From NCBI RefSeq assembly GCF_014196635.1, contig NZ_JACIEB010000001.1:682001-746000 (forward strand): a DNA stretch of 64,000 bases. The letters run 5' to 3'. Both the position numbers and the translations under genes were made by a program. Of this stretch, positions 4,885 to 16,371 are shown in pieces; within the stretch, counting starts at the first letter, position 1, and each line of letters starts with the position of its first letter. The stretch is from Sphingobium fontiphilum. Lineage in GTDB: Bacteria > Pseudomonadota > Alphaproteobacteria > Sphingomonadales > Sphingomonadaceae. A model generated the notes under the pieces. It made no database searches and was not told the DNA's origin. It saw only the letters and a list, made by a program, of their open reading frames with translations.

Positions 4885-6759
4885 ATGAGCCTTTCCCCAG
4901 CCTTCCTGGACGAATTGCGGGCGCGCACGTCGCTGTCGACGCTGATCGGGCGGACGGTGAAGGTGCAGAAGGCCGGGCGCGAATATAAGGCGTGCTGCCC
5001 CTTCCATAACGAAAAGACGCCCAGCTTCACGATCAACGACGAAAAGGGTTTCTATCATTGCTTCGGGTGCGGCGCGCATGGCGACGCCATCCGGTGGATG
5101 ACCGACCAGCGCGGCCTGCCCTTCATGGACGCGGTGAAGGAACTGGCGGCGGCGGCGGGCATGGATGTGCCTGCGCCCGACCCGCGCGCCGCCAAACGCG
5201 CTGAACAGGCAAAGGGCCTGCATGATGCAATGGCGGCGGCGCAGGCATTTTTCGAGGAGCAACTGGGCGGCATCGAGGGGGCGGAGGCGCGCGCCTATTT
5301 GCAAAAGCGGAGCATATCCGACGCCACCCGTCGCGCCTTCGGCTTTGGCTACGCCCCCGATTCGCGCGGGCGGCTGAAGGCGGCGCTCAAGGATTTCGGC
5401 GAACCGATGCTGGTCGAGGCGGGCCTGCTGATCGCCCCCGAGGGAGAACGCGAGACCTACGACCGGTTTCGCGGCCGGTTGATGCTGCCCATCCGCGACA
5501 TTCGCGGCCGGGTGATCGCCTTTGGCGGGCGGATTTTGGGCGCGGGCGAACCCAAATATCTCAATTCCCCCGACACGCCGCTCTTCGACAAGGGGCGCAC
5601 CCTCTACAATATCGACAAGGCGTCGCCCGCCAGCCGCAACAGCGGCCGGATCATCGTGGTCGAAGGTTATATGGACGTGATCGCGCTGGCGCAGGCGGGC
5701 TTTGCCGATGCCGTCGCGCCGCTGGGCACGGCGCTGACCGAGCATCAGATCGAACGGCTCTGGAAAATGGTCGACGTGCCTGTCCTCTGCTTCGATGGCG
5801 ATTCGGCGGGGCAGAAGGCCGCGATCCGCGCGGCGTTGCGGGCGCTGCCCCTTCTGAGGCCGGGAATGAGCCTGGCCTTCGCGACCCTGCCGCCAGGGCA
5901 GGATCCCGACGACCTGCTGCGCGAATCAGGGGCCGCCGCGTTCGAGGCTGTGCTCATCGGAGCGGAGCCGTTGGTCGACCGGCTGTGGAAGCATGAACAG
6001 TCCGCAGCCCCGCTCGATACGCCCGAACAGCGCGCCGCGCTCAAGCAAAGACTTCGCGCGCTGACCGACGCCATCGCGGACGCAGATGTGCGCGCCCATT
6101 ATGTCCAGATTTTCCGCCAGCGTTATGATGCGCTCTTCTTCGCCCGGTCAGCGCCGGGTGAGCAGCAACGCGCGCCGCGCGGCGAATCGCGTCCCGGCTG
6201 GAAACGCGACAAGCGCGGCAAATGGCAGCCGCCTGTGCCCCCCGCCGGCGGCGAGGCGCGCGCGATCGGCGCGACCGGCATGGAACAAAGGCTGCTGCGG
6301 GCGGTCTTGGCGGGGCTGCTGCGCCATCCTGAACAGGTCGCGCTCCACCGCGAGACGTTGCTAACGCTATCCATCGCAGATCCCCTGCTGGCGCAATTGC
6401 TCGATTCGATGATTGCCGCCTCGTTCAGCAAAGAAACGGTTGAAAGTGATGGCCTCCTTACCATATTGGGGCAAGGTGAGTTGTATAATATGGCTAAAGG
6501 GATGCTCCGGGCCGATACGTTCACAATCACCCCCTATAGCAAGGACGGCGATGCCGGTCGCGCGCAGCGCGATCTGGCCGAAGTCGTCCGGGTCATGGCG
6601 CAGGGGCCGGAACTGGAGCGGGAACTGGCGGCCGCGACTCAAAGGGTGATGGACGATGTTACGGAAGACAATCTGCTGGCGCAGCAGCGGGCTTTGACCG
6701 CGCACAGAGACCATCTGATCCGCCTCGCGGAACTGGTGCAGCCCGAAGAACATATGTGA
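4885..6759 (+). CDS. dnaG: DNA primase
   Basis: DnaG makes RNA primers for replication forks together with DnaB helicase. The 624 residues show the CHC2 zinc-binding domain (CCPFHNEKTPSFTIN ... FHCFGCGAHGD-like, residues 37-66) and the central TOPRIM polymerase core (IIVVEGYMDVIALAQAGF, CFDGDSAGQKAA, LPPGQDPDDLL). A C-terminal helical helicase-interaction region follows from about residue 450. Length is normal for alphaproteobacteria. It begins 13 bp after the YqeY gene and ends 45 bp before rpoD, so all three are probably co-transcribed in a macromolecular synthesis operon without rpsU. Confidence 0.97.
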   Translation: MSLSPAFLDELRARTSLSTLIGRTVKVQKAGREYKACCPFHNEKTPSFTINDEKGFYHCFGCGAHGDAIRWMTDQRGLPFMDAVKELAAAAGMDVPAPDPRAAKRAEQAKGLHDAMAAAQAFFEEQLGGIEGAEARAYLQKRSISDATRRAFGFGYAPDSRGRLKAALKDFGEPMLVEAGLLIAPEGERETYDRFRGRLMLPIRDIRGRVIAFGGRILGAGEPKYLNSPDTPLFDKGRTLYNIDKASPASRNSGRIIVVEGYMDVIALAQAGFADAVAPLGTALTEHQIERLWKMVDVPVLCFDGDSAGQKAAIRAALRALPLLRPGMSLAFATLPPGQDPDDLLRESGAAAFEAVLIGAEPLVDRLWKHEQSAAPLDTPEQRAALKQRLRALTDAIADADVRAHYVQIFRQRYDALFFARSAPGEQQRAPRGESRPGWKRDKRGKWQPPVPPAGGEARAIGATGMEQRLLRAVLAGLLRHPEQVALHRETLLTLSIADPLLAQLLDSMIAASFSKETVESDGLLTILGQGELYNMAKGMLRADTFTITPYSKDGDAGRAQRDLAEVVRVMAQGPELERELAAATQRVMDDVTEDNLLAQQRALTAHRDHLIRLAELVQPEEHM

Positions 6760-6804
6760 TGTGCTTGTCCCGGCGTGGCGGGGCGACAGAATTAAGGCGA
6801 ATAA

Positions 6805-8853
<2,049 letters not shown>

Positions 8854-8969
8854 CGGCGGTGCCGGACAAACGGATAAGCAGGAAAAACAAGACTCCTGAT
8901 CCGCCGCCCGTTAAACGATCATCGGTCAAAAAGGACGATGCTCCATCGTTCGGAGAGAATCGCGCGCCA

Positions 8970-9767
8970 ATGTCGTTGTCGCCCGGGCACGACAGTGTCG
9001 ATCTGACCGGGTTGAGCGGAGATGAGAAGGCCCGACTGTTCCTGAAGATGGGCCTGCGCGTCGATGCGGCCAGCCAGGCTATTGTCGGGATGGTGAAGTC
9101 GCCCCTCGGCCTGCTGTTCGAACCGCCCATCGTGCTCGCCGATATCGAAATGTTCGGCTGGGTGGGCAAGATCGGATCCTATAGCTGCGTGCGGGGCGGC
9201 CGTCTGGAAAGCATCGCGGAAATCGGGCGCTATTGCAGTATCGCGCCGGGTCTTTTCATCGGCGGCGGCAATCATCCGGTCGACTGGCTCAGTTCGCACC
9301 CCTTCCAATATGCCGGCCAGGCGGACTGGCGCGACTATGCGCCGGATCGTGCTTTCACTACGGAATACGACTATCTCGACTTGGAATGTATCGGCGAACA
9401 GCCGCGCATTGGGCATGATGTCTGGATCGGCGCCAATGTGACGATCCTCAAATCCGTCACTATCGGGGATGGCGCGATTGTGGCCGCCGGATCGGTGGTC
9501 CATCGCGACGTTCCGCCCTATGCCATCGTTGCCGGATCACCCGCGACGATCAAGCGTTTCCGATTTCCTCCCGACGTCATCGAACGGCTGCTTCAGACTC
9601 AATGGTGGCAATTTCGCCATTCCGACCTGTCAGGACTGCCCTTTCATAACATCACCGCCTGCCTCGACGAGATCGACAGGCGGCTGGAACAGGGGCGCAT
9701 CCGGCGGCGCGGACGGCCGCTTTATGGCCTGACGAACGATCAGTTGAAGCTGCTTCGTCACTATTGA
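8970..9767 (+). CDS. CatB/LpxA-like hexapeptide-repeat acyltransferase
   Basis: The 265-residue protein has a left-handed beta-helix built of hexapeptide repeats: [29 protein letters not shown] and [29 protein letters not shown], then [18 protein letters not shown]. This is the pattern of xenobiotic or O-antigen acetyltransferases using acetyl-CoA; the central [15 protein letters not shown] carries the likely catalytic His. The substrate is unknown. The ATG at 8970 lies about 12 bp after a GGAGAG site. The gene follows rpoD by 116 bp and may have its own promoter. The C-terminal 60 residues are an extra, non-repeat tail. Confidence 0.85.
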   Translation: MSLSPGHDSVDLTGLSGDEKARLFLKMGLRVDAASQAIVGMVKSPLGLLFEPPIVLADIEMFGWVGKIGSYSCVRGGRLESIAEIGRYCSIAPGLFIGGGNHPVDWLSSHPFQYAGQADWRDYAPDRAFTTEYDYLDLECIGEQPRIGHDVWIGANVTILKSVTIGDGAIVAAGSVVHRDVPPYAIVAGSPATIKRFRFPPDVIERLLQTQWWQFRHSDLSGLPFHNITACLDEIDRRLEQGRIRRRGRPLYGLTNDQLKLLRHY

Positions 9768-9897
9768 TGGCTCCCTATGGGCGGAACCGGGCCCCAATCG
9801 GGCGTAACGCAGGCGCCGTAAACCGCCTGTTTACCCGTTGTCGCTATCGTGAAGGCATCGCCTTGCTTCAAGGTGGGCGGACTTCGAAGGACAGGCG

Positions 9898-10575
9898 ATG
9901 AGCAACGCAATTCCGCTGCATAAAGGCAGCAGCATTTCCCCGCTTCTGGACGCGCTCGTCCGTGCGGAGGGCAGTGCGGCCCATCCCTATGTGCACCGGA
10001 TCGTCGACACCCCGGTCAACGCCGCGTCGCGCGCCCTGCCCGACCTTGCCGACATCGCCTATTATCTCTGCCTGCTGCACGGCCGCCATCCCGGCGTCAT
10101 CGACCATGCCGCCGGTCGATCCACCGACAATGGCGCGCGGGCCTGGCTGGTCCACGCGGCCGACGCCTTTGCGGGCGAGCGCGCCTATCTGACCCAGGTG
10201 ACCGTCGCTGTCGGCCCCGCGCCCAGCACTTCGGGGCAGGCCGATTGTGAAACCATCGTCAGCCAGCAGCGCCACGCGCTCGACATGCTGGCACAGTCCG
10301 ACCGGCGCGGCTGCGCCATGGGCGCGGCCATGGCGCTGGCGCTCGACTGGCGCGCCATCCGCAAACTGCTCGACATCGCCGCCATCCGCGTGGGCATGGA
10401 GCCAGCGCCCTGCAGCCTGCCGCACGCCGCCGAGACGCTGGCGGTCGCCGGCGCCATCGGCGGCGATGACGGCATCGACCGCGCCATCCAGTTCGGCGCG
10501 CGTCAGTTGCTCGCCCAGCATCGCGGCCTGTGGGATCTGATGCAGGCCCGGGCCGCCGTTCGCGCCAACGGCTGA
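9898..10575 (+). CDS. Conserved sphingomonad hypothetical protein
   Basis: A 225-residue, mostly helical, soluble protein with no signal peptide or membrane segment. The N-terminal half contains LPDLADIAYYLCLLHGRHPGVIDHAA and WLVHAADAFAGERAYLTQVTVAVGP; the C-terminal half is Ala- and Arg-rich. I recall proteins like this only as sphingomonad hypotheticals, with no characterised domain. The start ATG has a short AGG site in front (ACAGGCG). It stands alone between the acyltransferase and the MoxR ATPase, with a gap of about 85 bp to the latter. Confidence 0.78.
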   Translation: MSNAIPLHKGSSISPLLDALVRAEGSAAHPYVHRIVDTPVNAASRALPDLADIAYYLCLLHGRHPGVIDHAAGRSTDNGARAWLVHAADAFAGERAYLTQVTVAVGPAPSTSGQADCETIVSQQRHALDMLAQSDRRGCAMGAAMALALDWRAIRKLLDIAAIRVGMEPAPCSLPHAAETLAVAGAIGGDDGIDRAIQFGARQLLAQHRGLWDLMQARAAVRANG

Positions 10576-10659
10576 CGCATCCCCGCTTCCTGCGCGCTTG
10601 CGCAAGTCCGCGCCATTGCCTACCCCTGACGCCGATCAGCGGTTCAGGAAAGGGCGATC

Positions 10660-11502
10660 ATGCGTTTTGAAGGCACAGCGGGCTATGTTGCGACCGATGA
10701 CCTGAAAGTGGCCGTGAACGCCGCCGTACTGCTTCGCCGCCCGCTGCTGGTGAAGGGCGAGCCGGGCACCGGCAAGACGGTGCTGGCGCAGGAAATCGCC
10801 GACGCGCTGGGCGCCCCCCTGATCGAATGGAACGTCAAGTCGACGACGAAGGCGCATCAGGGCCTGTATGAATATGACGCGGTCGCCCGCCTGCGCGACG
10901 GGCAATTGGGCGACGAGCGGGTCCACGACATCGGCAATTACATCCGTAAGGGCAAGTTGTGGGAGGCGTTCACCGCCCCGACCCTGCCCGTCCTTCTGAT
11001 CGACGAGATCGACAAGGCCGACATCGAATTTCCCAACGACCTGTTGCAGGAACTCGATCGCATGGCGTTCCACGTCTATGAAACGGGCGAGACGATCGCG
11101 GCGAAGGAACGCCCGGTCGTCATCATCACGTCGAACAATGAAAAGGAACTGCCCGACGCCTTTTTGCGCCGCTGCTTCTTCCACTATATCAGGTTCCCGG
11201 ACCGTGACACGATGCAACAGATCGTCGATGTGCATTTCCCCGGCATTCAGAAAATCCTGGTCAAGCGCGCACTCGACATCTTTTACGATATTCGCGAAGT
11301 GCCCGGCCTGAAGAAGAAGCCCAGCACCAGCGAGTTGCTCGACTGGCTGAAACTGCTGCTGGCCGAAGACATGCCGCTGGACGTGCTGCAATCGGCGGAC
11401 AGCGGCAAGGCGATCCCGCCGCTGCATGGCGCACTGCTGAAAAACGAGCAGGACGTGATGATGTTCGAGCGTCTGGCCTTCATGAGCAGGCGCAAGGGGT
11501 AA
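10660..11502 (+). CDS. MoxR-family AAA+ ATPase
   Basis: The 280-residue AAA+ protein has Walker A (GEPGTGKT, about residue 33), Walker B (VLLIDEIDKAD) and sensor 1 (VIITSNNEKELPDAFLRR, with an arginine finger). MoxR ATPases remodel or activate partner proteins carrying von Willebrand factor A domains, as in CoxD or NorQ. The expected partner is the VWA protein at 15192-16370; here three unrelated genes separate them, whereas homologous pairs are normally adjacent. Length is usual for this subfamily. Confidence 0.92.
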   Translation: MRFEGTAGYVATDDLKVAVNAAVLLRRPLLVKGEPGTGKTVLAQEIADALGAPLIEWNVKSTTKAHQGLYEYDAVARLRDGQLGDERVHDIGNYIRKGKLWEAFTAPTLPVLLIDEIDKADIEFPNDLLQELDRMAFHVYETGETIAAKERPVVIITSNNEKELPDAFLRRCFFHYIRFPDRDTMQQIVDVHFPGIQKILVKRALDIFYDIREVPGLKKKPSTSELLDWLKLLLAEDMPLDVLQSADSGKAIPPLHGALLKNEQDVMMFERLAFMSRRKG

Positions 11503-11761
11503 ACGCGCCCTGCGCCAGGCGCCAGCATCATGCCCTCTGCCCGGACAGCGGATCGCAGATGCCGCCATCTTCTTCCGCTCGCCCCCGCCGCCCGCGAATT
11601 GACCGGCCCGACGCATAATGTCGCGGCTCCCCCAGGGAGGATTCAAGCGCCAAACCTTCGCGCACGCAAAAATCCCGCTTGCGCAACGCGGAATATACGG
11701 CCATCCTAATCGCTCAGTTCAAGTCCGCGAAAAGACGGTCTGATCCTGGAGGAGGATGCCC

Positions 11762-12772
11762 GTGTCCCGTCATGCCCGCCCTTATTCCCTCTGGTCGCTG
11801 CTTCCCGCGGCCCTCGCCCTTTTCGCGCCGATCGCGGCGCAGGCCGTGGATGATGTCGAGGCATGGACGCCCACCGAAACCGCGTTGAAGGCGACGGCGG
11901 CGGGCATTGTCCTGCCCCAGACTGTCGCCGGCCTCTCCCTGTCCAAAAGCGGCGAAGCCTCCCATGGCGGCCGTGGCATCGACAATTACGCCCAATATCT
12001 CTCCGAGGACGGCGCAATTCAGGCGACGCTTTATGTCTATCTGCCCGCCTATGCCGACGCATCGCTGGCGGCTTACATGACCGACAAGGCGGTGATGGAC
12101 CGCTTTGGCCCCAAAACCCGCCGCACCGCCTATGCCAGCGCCGATGCGGGCGGGCGCAGGGGCACCGCCATTCGCGCGGTTTATGACGACGCCGCCGATG
12201 GCGCGCTGACGACCGCCGCCGCCTTCGTTCATGCCGGCCGCTGGCTGGTCAAGCTGCGCGTCACCGGCCCCGGCGAACGGCGTGGGGAAGTGCTGGCCGG
12301 GCTGGACGCCATGCTGGCCGAAATGCGCTTCGATGATCCGGCAACCCTTCATGTCGCTGCGCCTGCGAAGATCGATGCTTGCCCGATGACGGCCCCAAAC
12401 AGGATCGGCGGCGTGCTGCCCCGCGACGGTCAGGGCGCCCTGTGCGTGCGCGCAACCATCGCCACGGCCGAAGGGCCGCTGGCGATGATCCAGCAAGTCG
12501 GCGTCAAGGGCGGCGCGACCATCGTGCCGATGGACGACACGGGCGCCACCCTCGCCTTCGAACCGGCGGCGAACGGCAAGGGATACCAGCTCGCCATCCA
12601 TTCGCTGGGCCAGACCGACCTTTACGGCCATTATGACGAAGTGCCCGACGCCAACCGCATCGCCGCTATCATCGATGGCAGCGACCCCGCCATCGCCCGC
12701 GCCCGTTCCACCACGGCCTATGCGGCCTCTGGCGGTGTGAGTGTGGACGTGGCGGCGATGCGGGATCGTTGA
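11762..12772 (+). CDS. Exported hypothetical protein
   Basis: About 336 residues with a clear signal peptide: SRHARPYSLWSLLPAALALFAPIAAQA cut before VDD. The mature part is Ala- and Asp-rich with alternating beta strands (GAIQATLYVYLPAYADASLAAYM, RWLVKLRVTGPGERRGEVLAGLDAML) and no family I recognise. I prefer the GTG at 11762 because GGAGGAGG ends 6 bp upstream; the ATG at 11756 directly abuts that site with no spacer. It lies between MoxR and a DUF817 gene, both on the same strand. The periplasmic location is inferred from the leader. Confidence 0.75.
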   Translation: MSRHARPYSLWSLLPAALALFAPIAAQAVDDVEAWTPTETALKATAAGIVLPQTVAGLSLSKSGEASHGGRGIDNYAQYLSEDGAIQATLYVYLPAYADASLAAYMTDKAVMDRFGPKTRRTAYASADAGGRRGTAIRAVYDDAADGALTTAAAFVHAGRWLVKLRVTGPGERRGEVLAGLDAMLAEMRFDDPATLHVAAPAKIDACPMTAPNRIGGVLPRDGQGALCVRATIATAEGPLAMIQQVGVKGGATIVPMDDTGATLAFEPAANGKGYQLAIHSLGQTDLYGHYDEVPDANRIAAIIDGSDPAIARARSTTAYAASGGVSVDVAAMRDR

Positions 12773-12836
12773 CGCACACGCCATAACGGCGATCTGGCGC
12801 CTTCCTTTCCTCCCCGGGTCCGCATAGCCAGATGCA

Positions 12837-13691
12837 ATGAGAATGCCGCAGGGTGCAACACGATTCGCGCGCATCCGCGACGGACTGGAACAGGTGCGAC
12901 TGTCCCCTGGGCCGACGGCTTGGACCTATGAATTTCTGCTCTTCGGTTTCAAACAGGCTTGGGCCTGCCTGTTCGGTGGATTGATGCTGGCGCTTTTGCT
13001 GGGCACCCATTTTTTCTATCCCGCCGATGCTCCATGGCACCGCTATGATTTTTTGACCTGTGCCGCTTTGGCCATTCAGGCGGCCATGCTGGCGTTCCGG
13101 TTGGAAACGCCGCGCGAAGCCATTGTCATTGGCGCCTTCCATGTCATCGGAACGATCATGGAGTTGTTCAAAACCTATGCCGGTTCCTGGATATATCCTG
13201 AAGCCAGCGTGCTCCACATCGGCGCGGTGCCGCTCTTTTCCGGATTTATGTACGCTGCGGTAGGCAGCTATATTGCACGCATCTGGCGCATCTTCGATTT
13301 CAAATTTACCCGTTATCCATCGGCTTGGGCGACGGCCATCCTTGCTTGCGCCATTTATGTGAATTTCTTTGCCCATCACTGGCTACCCGACATTCGGCTG
13401 TTTCTGTTCGGTACGGCCGTGCTGCTGTTCGGACGCACCGGGATCTGGTTTACGCCATGGCGGCAACCCCGACGAATGCCGCTTCTGCTTGGCCTGGCGC
13501 TGGTTGCCATGTTCATCTGGTTTGCGGAGAATATAGGAACGTTCGCCAACGCCTGGACCTATCCTGATCAGCGCGACGGTTGGCGGATGGTCAGCATTGC
13601 AAAGCTGGGGTCGTGGTATTTGCTGATGATTATCTCGTTCGTGCTGGTGGCTCTGATTCATGGCGTCCGCCGCCCCGATCAAATCAGATAG
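12837..13691 (+). CDS. DUF817 family integral membrane protein
   Basis: The 284-residue protein has about eight hydrophobic segments, including WACLFGGLMLALLLGTHFFY, FLTCAALAIQAAMLAF and LLLGLALVAMFIWFAENIGTF. Conserved polar motifs YEFLLFGFKQAWACLFG, ETPREAIVIGAFHVIGTIMELFKTYAGSW, FSGFMYAAVGSYIARIW and ENIGTFANAWTYPDQ are characteristic of DUF817. Function is unknown. Its 3' end overlaps the 3' end of the opposite-strand chemotaxis-like gene by 13 bp, so the two transcripts converge. Confidence 0.9.
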   Translation: MRMPQGATRFARIRDGLEQVRLSPGPTAWTYEFLLFGFKQAWACLFGGLMLALLLGTHFFYPADAPWHRYDFLTCAALAIQAAMLAFRLETPREAIVIGAFHVIGTIMELFKTYAGSWIYPEASVLHIGAVPLFSGFMYAAVGSYIARIWRIFDFKFTRYPSAWATAILACAIYVNFFAHHWLPDIRLFLFGTAVLLFGRTGIWFTPWRQPRRMPLLLGLALVAMFIWFAENIGTFANAWTYPDQRDGWRMVSIAKLGSWYLLMIISFVLVALIHGVRRPDQIR

Positions 13692-15061
13692 CCCACCTCA
13701 TACAGCCCCCAGCGCCGACCGCCCCAGGCAAGCGGCACGAACACGCTGCGCAGCGCGCGATAGCGGCCTTCGCCCAGATCCTGCCGATAGGTGAAGAGGA
13801 AGAAATCACCATCCTGATCCAGCGCACGGCGGGTCTGGCTGTCCATGAAAATCTGACGATTGCGGGCGTTTTCCAGATTCCAGCGATGGTCGCCGGGGCG
13901 CTGAGGCTGGCTGCGGCGGCTGATATGGGTTGGCAGGAAGCCGTTCTGGTCGATCAGGCAGCAACCAATGATCGCCTTGTCCTCACCGGTGCGGCGGTCA
14001 AGGATCGGGCGCAGCATCGTGTCGGCAAAGCCGACAAAGCCATTGTGATATTGCACAGGATCGGTGCCCGCGACGGGCGCATAACGCCGGTCGAACAGAG
14101 CCTCCATCGACAACAGTCCTCGGTCCAGCGCCTGCTGGACCAATTGTTGCACCTCGTCCGCCCCCTCTTCCGCCAGGGCGATATAACGGCTGTTGCGCGT
14201 TCGCCCGCCGCCATGGGCCGTCGCGTTCAGCATATCGTTGGCCAGGCTCTCCAGCCCCTCCAACTGCCGCCGCGCGCCGTCGACGCCGCTGGCGTTGACC
14301 CGTGACGATTGACCGAACTGCTCCAGCCCGGCGCTAAGCGTGGTCACATCCGCATCGGCGGCGTCGGTGCAAGCGACGATGGCCTGCGAACGATCGCCGA
14401 ACTGGCCGACCAGCGCCGCCATGTCAGCCATCGTGCCGCGCAGATGATCGAGATGAGCGTTGACGCCGCGACCACGCGCAATATTGCTTTCCACCCCGCC
14501 GATCAGGCGGCGGGCGTCGCGGTCCAACTGGCTCAGCTTTTCGCCAACCGAAGCGGCCGACTCGCCCGCCTGGCCAGCCAACCGACGGATTTCGTCGGCG
14601 ACCACGGCGAAACCCATGGTCGCCTCGCCCCCGCGCGCGGCTTCGATGGAAGCGTTCACGCCCAGCAGGCGCGTCTGGCGCGCAATGGCGCCCAGCTCTT
14701 CGGAAATGCTGCCGACCGTGCCGATAATCTCCAGAAACCGGCGCAGGTCGCCCTCCAGGCTGGTCACATGCTCAATGAGGCCGGACACTTCGGACAGAGA
14801 CAGGGTCGCCCCTTCATGGCCCTGCGCCAGCATGTCATCGGCACGGCGCGCGGTGGCGCGCAATTCATGCGCCGCCGCCACGCTTTCGGACTGGTTGGCG
14901 GCCAATCGCTCCATCGTATCCTGCAATGCGGCAAGTTGGACGCAATCCGCGCCGATCCGGCGATTAAGCTCGCTCAGATAACCGGCGGCCTCGCTGCACT
15001 GCAATGCGATGTCGCCCGAACGCTCGCCCATTTCGGCCAGAAAATCTGATTGTTCAGCCAA
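13679..15061 (-). CDS. Soluble methyl-accepting chemotaxis-like protein
   Basis: The 460-residue protein has no membrane segment. Residues from about 50 to 230 form a long coiled coil with the MCP hairpin core (LGVNASIEAARGGEATMGFAVVADEIRRLAGQAGESAASVGEKL), where CheA/CheW bind. The C-terminal region (DRRYAPVAGTDPVQYHNGFVGFADTMLRPILDR ... GCCLIDQNGFLPTHISRRSQPQ) looks like a PAS/Cache-type sensor. The domain order is inverted compared with transmembrane MCPs. The start is uncertain: TTG at 15061 gives MAEQSDFLAEMG, and an ATG lies ten codons later. No che genes or flagellar genes are nearby. Convergent with DUF817. Confidence 0.85.
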   Translation of the reverse strand: MAEQSDFLAEMGERSGDIALQCSEAAGYLSELNRRIGADCVQLAALQDTMERLAANQSESVAAAHELRATARRADDMLAQGHEGATLSLSEVSGLIEHVTSLEGDLRRFLEIIGTVGSISEELGAIARQTRLLGVNASIEAARGGEATMGFAVVADEIRRLAGQAGESAASVGEKLSQLDRDARRLIGGVESNIARGRGVNAHLDHLRGTMADMAALVGQFGDRSQAIVACTDAADADVTTLSAGLEQFGQSSRVNASGVDGARRQLEGLESLANDMLNATAHGGGRTRNSRYIALAEEGADEVQQLVQQALDRGLLSMEALFDRRYAPVAGTDPVQYHNGFVGFADTMLRPILDRRTGEDKAIIGCCLIDQNGFLPTHISRRSQPQRPGDHRWNLENARNRQIFMDSQTRRALDQDGDFFLFTYRQDLGEGRYRALRSVFVPLAWGGRRWGLYEVGYLI

Positions 15062-15191
15062 TTGAGCGCCCCGGTTCGATCATCATGCATAGTGTCGCGT
15101 TAACCATGCAGCGCAACACTTAAATTTTTGCAAATGCGAACATATCTCATCCCTTGCAAAGGCGCGGATGGTGACCGACAAGGGCATCGCC

Positions 15192-16370
15192 ATGATGCTT
15201 CAGTTCCTCGATGCGCTCCGCGCTGCGGGCATACCCGCCAGCATCAAGGAGCATTTGTTGTTGCTGGAGGCGCTGGATCGCGACGTGATCGAGCGCCAGC
15301 CGGAGCAATTTTATTATCTCGCGCGCGCCATCTATGTGAAGGATGAAGGGCTGATCGATCGGTTCGATCAGGTGTTCGCCCGCGTGTTTCGCGGCGTTCT
15401 GGGCGATGGCGGCGTCGATCAGGCGGAAATTCCCGAAGAATGGCTGCGGCTGGTGGCGGAAAAATTCCTGTCCCCCGAAGAGATGGAGAAGATCAAGTCG
15501 CTCGGCTCCTGGGAAGAGATCATGGAGACGCTGAAAAAGCGGCTTGAGGAACAGCAGGGGCGCCATCAGGGCGGCAATAAATGGATCGGCACCGGCGGCA
15601 CGTCGCCCTTCGGCCATGGCGGCTATAATCCCGAAGGCGTCCGCATCGGCGGGGAAAGCCGTCACAAGCGCGCGATCAAGGTGTGGGAGCAACGCGAATT
15701 TCGCAATCTCGACAACAGCAGGGAGCTGGGCACGCGCAATATCAAGGTCGCGCTCCGCCGCCTGCGCCGTTTCGCGCGCGAAGGATCGGCGGACGAGCTG
15801 GATCTGGACGAAACGATCCGGGGCACGGCGCGTCAGGGCTGGCTCGATATCCGCATGCGGCCGGAACGGCATAATGCGGTCAAATTGCTGCTGTTCCTGG
15901 ATGTGGGCGGCTCGATGGACCCGTTCGTCAAACTGTGCGAAGAGCTGTTTTCGGCGGCGACCGGCGAGTTCAAGAATCTGGAATTCTTCTACTTCCACAA
16001 CTGCCTGTATGAAGGGGTGTGGAAGGATAATCGCCGCCGCTTTTCAGAGCGCACCCCGACATGGGATATCCTCCACAAATATGGCCATGATTACAAGGTG
16101 ATCTTCGTCGGCGACGCGGCGATGAGCCCTTATGAGATCAGCCATCCGGGCGGTTCGGTCGAGCATATGAATCCGGAGGCTGGCGCGGTCTGGCTCCAGC
16201 GCGTGACCAACACCTATCCGGCGACCGTGTGGCTCAACCCGACAAACGAGGCCTACTGGGGTTACAGTCAATCAACGCGAATGATCCAGCAACTCGTCAA
16301 TGATCGCATGTATCCGATGACGATTGATGGGCTGGACAGCGCGATGCGGGAATTGACCCGCAAGCGCTAG
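15192..16370 (+). CDS. VWA domain-containing CoxE-like protein
   Basis: About 392 residues. The N-terminal helical part (LDALRAAGIPASIKEHLLLLEALDRDV) and the C-terminal von Willebrand factor A-like domain (VKLLLFLDVGGSMDPFVK) identify a CoxE-type partner of MoxR ATPases. The metal-ion-dependent adhesion motif is DxGxSxx-like here (DVGGSMD). The mid-section GHGGYNPEGVRIGGESRHKRAIKVWEQREFRNLDNS is typical. I favour the ATG at 15192, 9 bp after AAGGG and matching the usual N-terminus; an ATG at 15168 would add 8 residues. Together with the MoxR protein at 10660 it probably forms a metal- or cofactor-insertion chaperone whose client is unknown. Confidence 0.88.
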   Translation: MMLQFLDALRAAGIPASIKEHLLLLEALDRDVIERQPEQFYYLARAIYVKDEGLIDRFDQVFARVFRGVLGDGGVDQAEIPEEWLRLVAEKFLSPEEMEKIKSLGSWEEIMETLKKRLEEQQGRHQGGNKWIGTGGTSPFGHGGYNPEGVRIGGESRHKRAIKVWEQREFRNLDNSRELGTRNIKVALRRLRRFAREGSADELDLDETIRGTARQGWLDIRMRPERHNAVKLLLFLDVGGSMDPFVKLCEELFSAATGEFKNLEFFYFHNCLYEGVWKDNRRRFSERTPTWDILHKYGHDYKVIFVGDAAMSPYEISHPGGSVEHMNPEAGAVWLQRVTNTYPATVWLNPTNEAYWGYSQSTRMIQQLVNDRMYPMTIDGLDSAMRELTRKR

Positions 16371-16371
16371 G

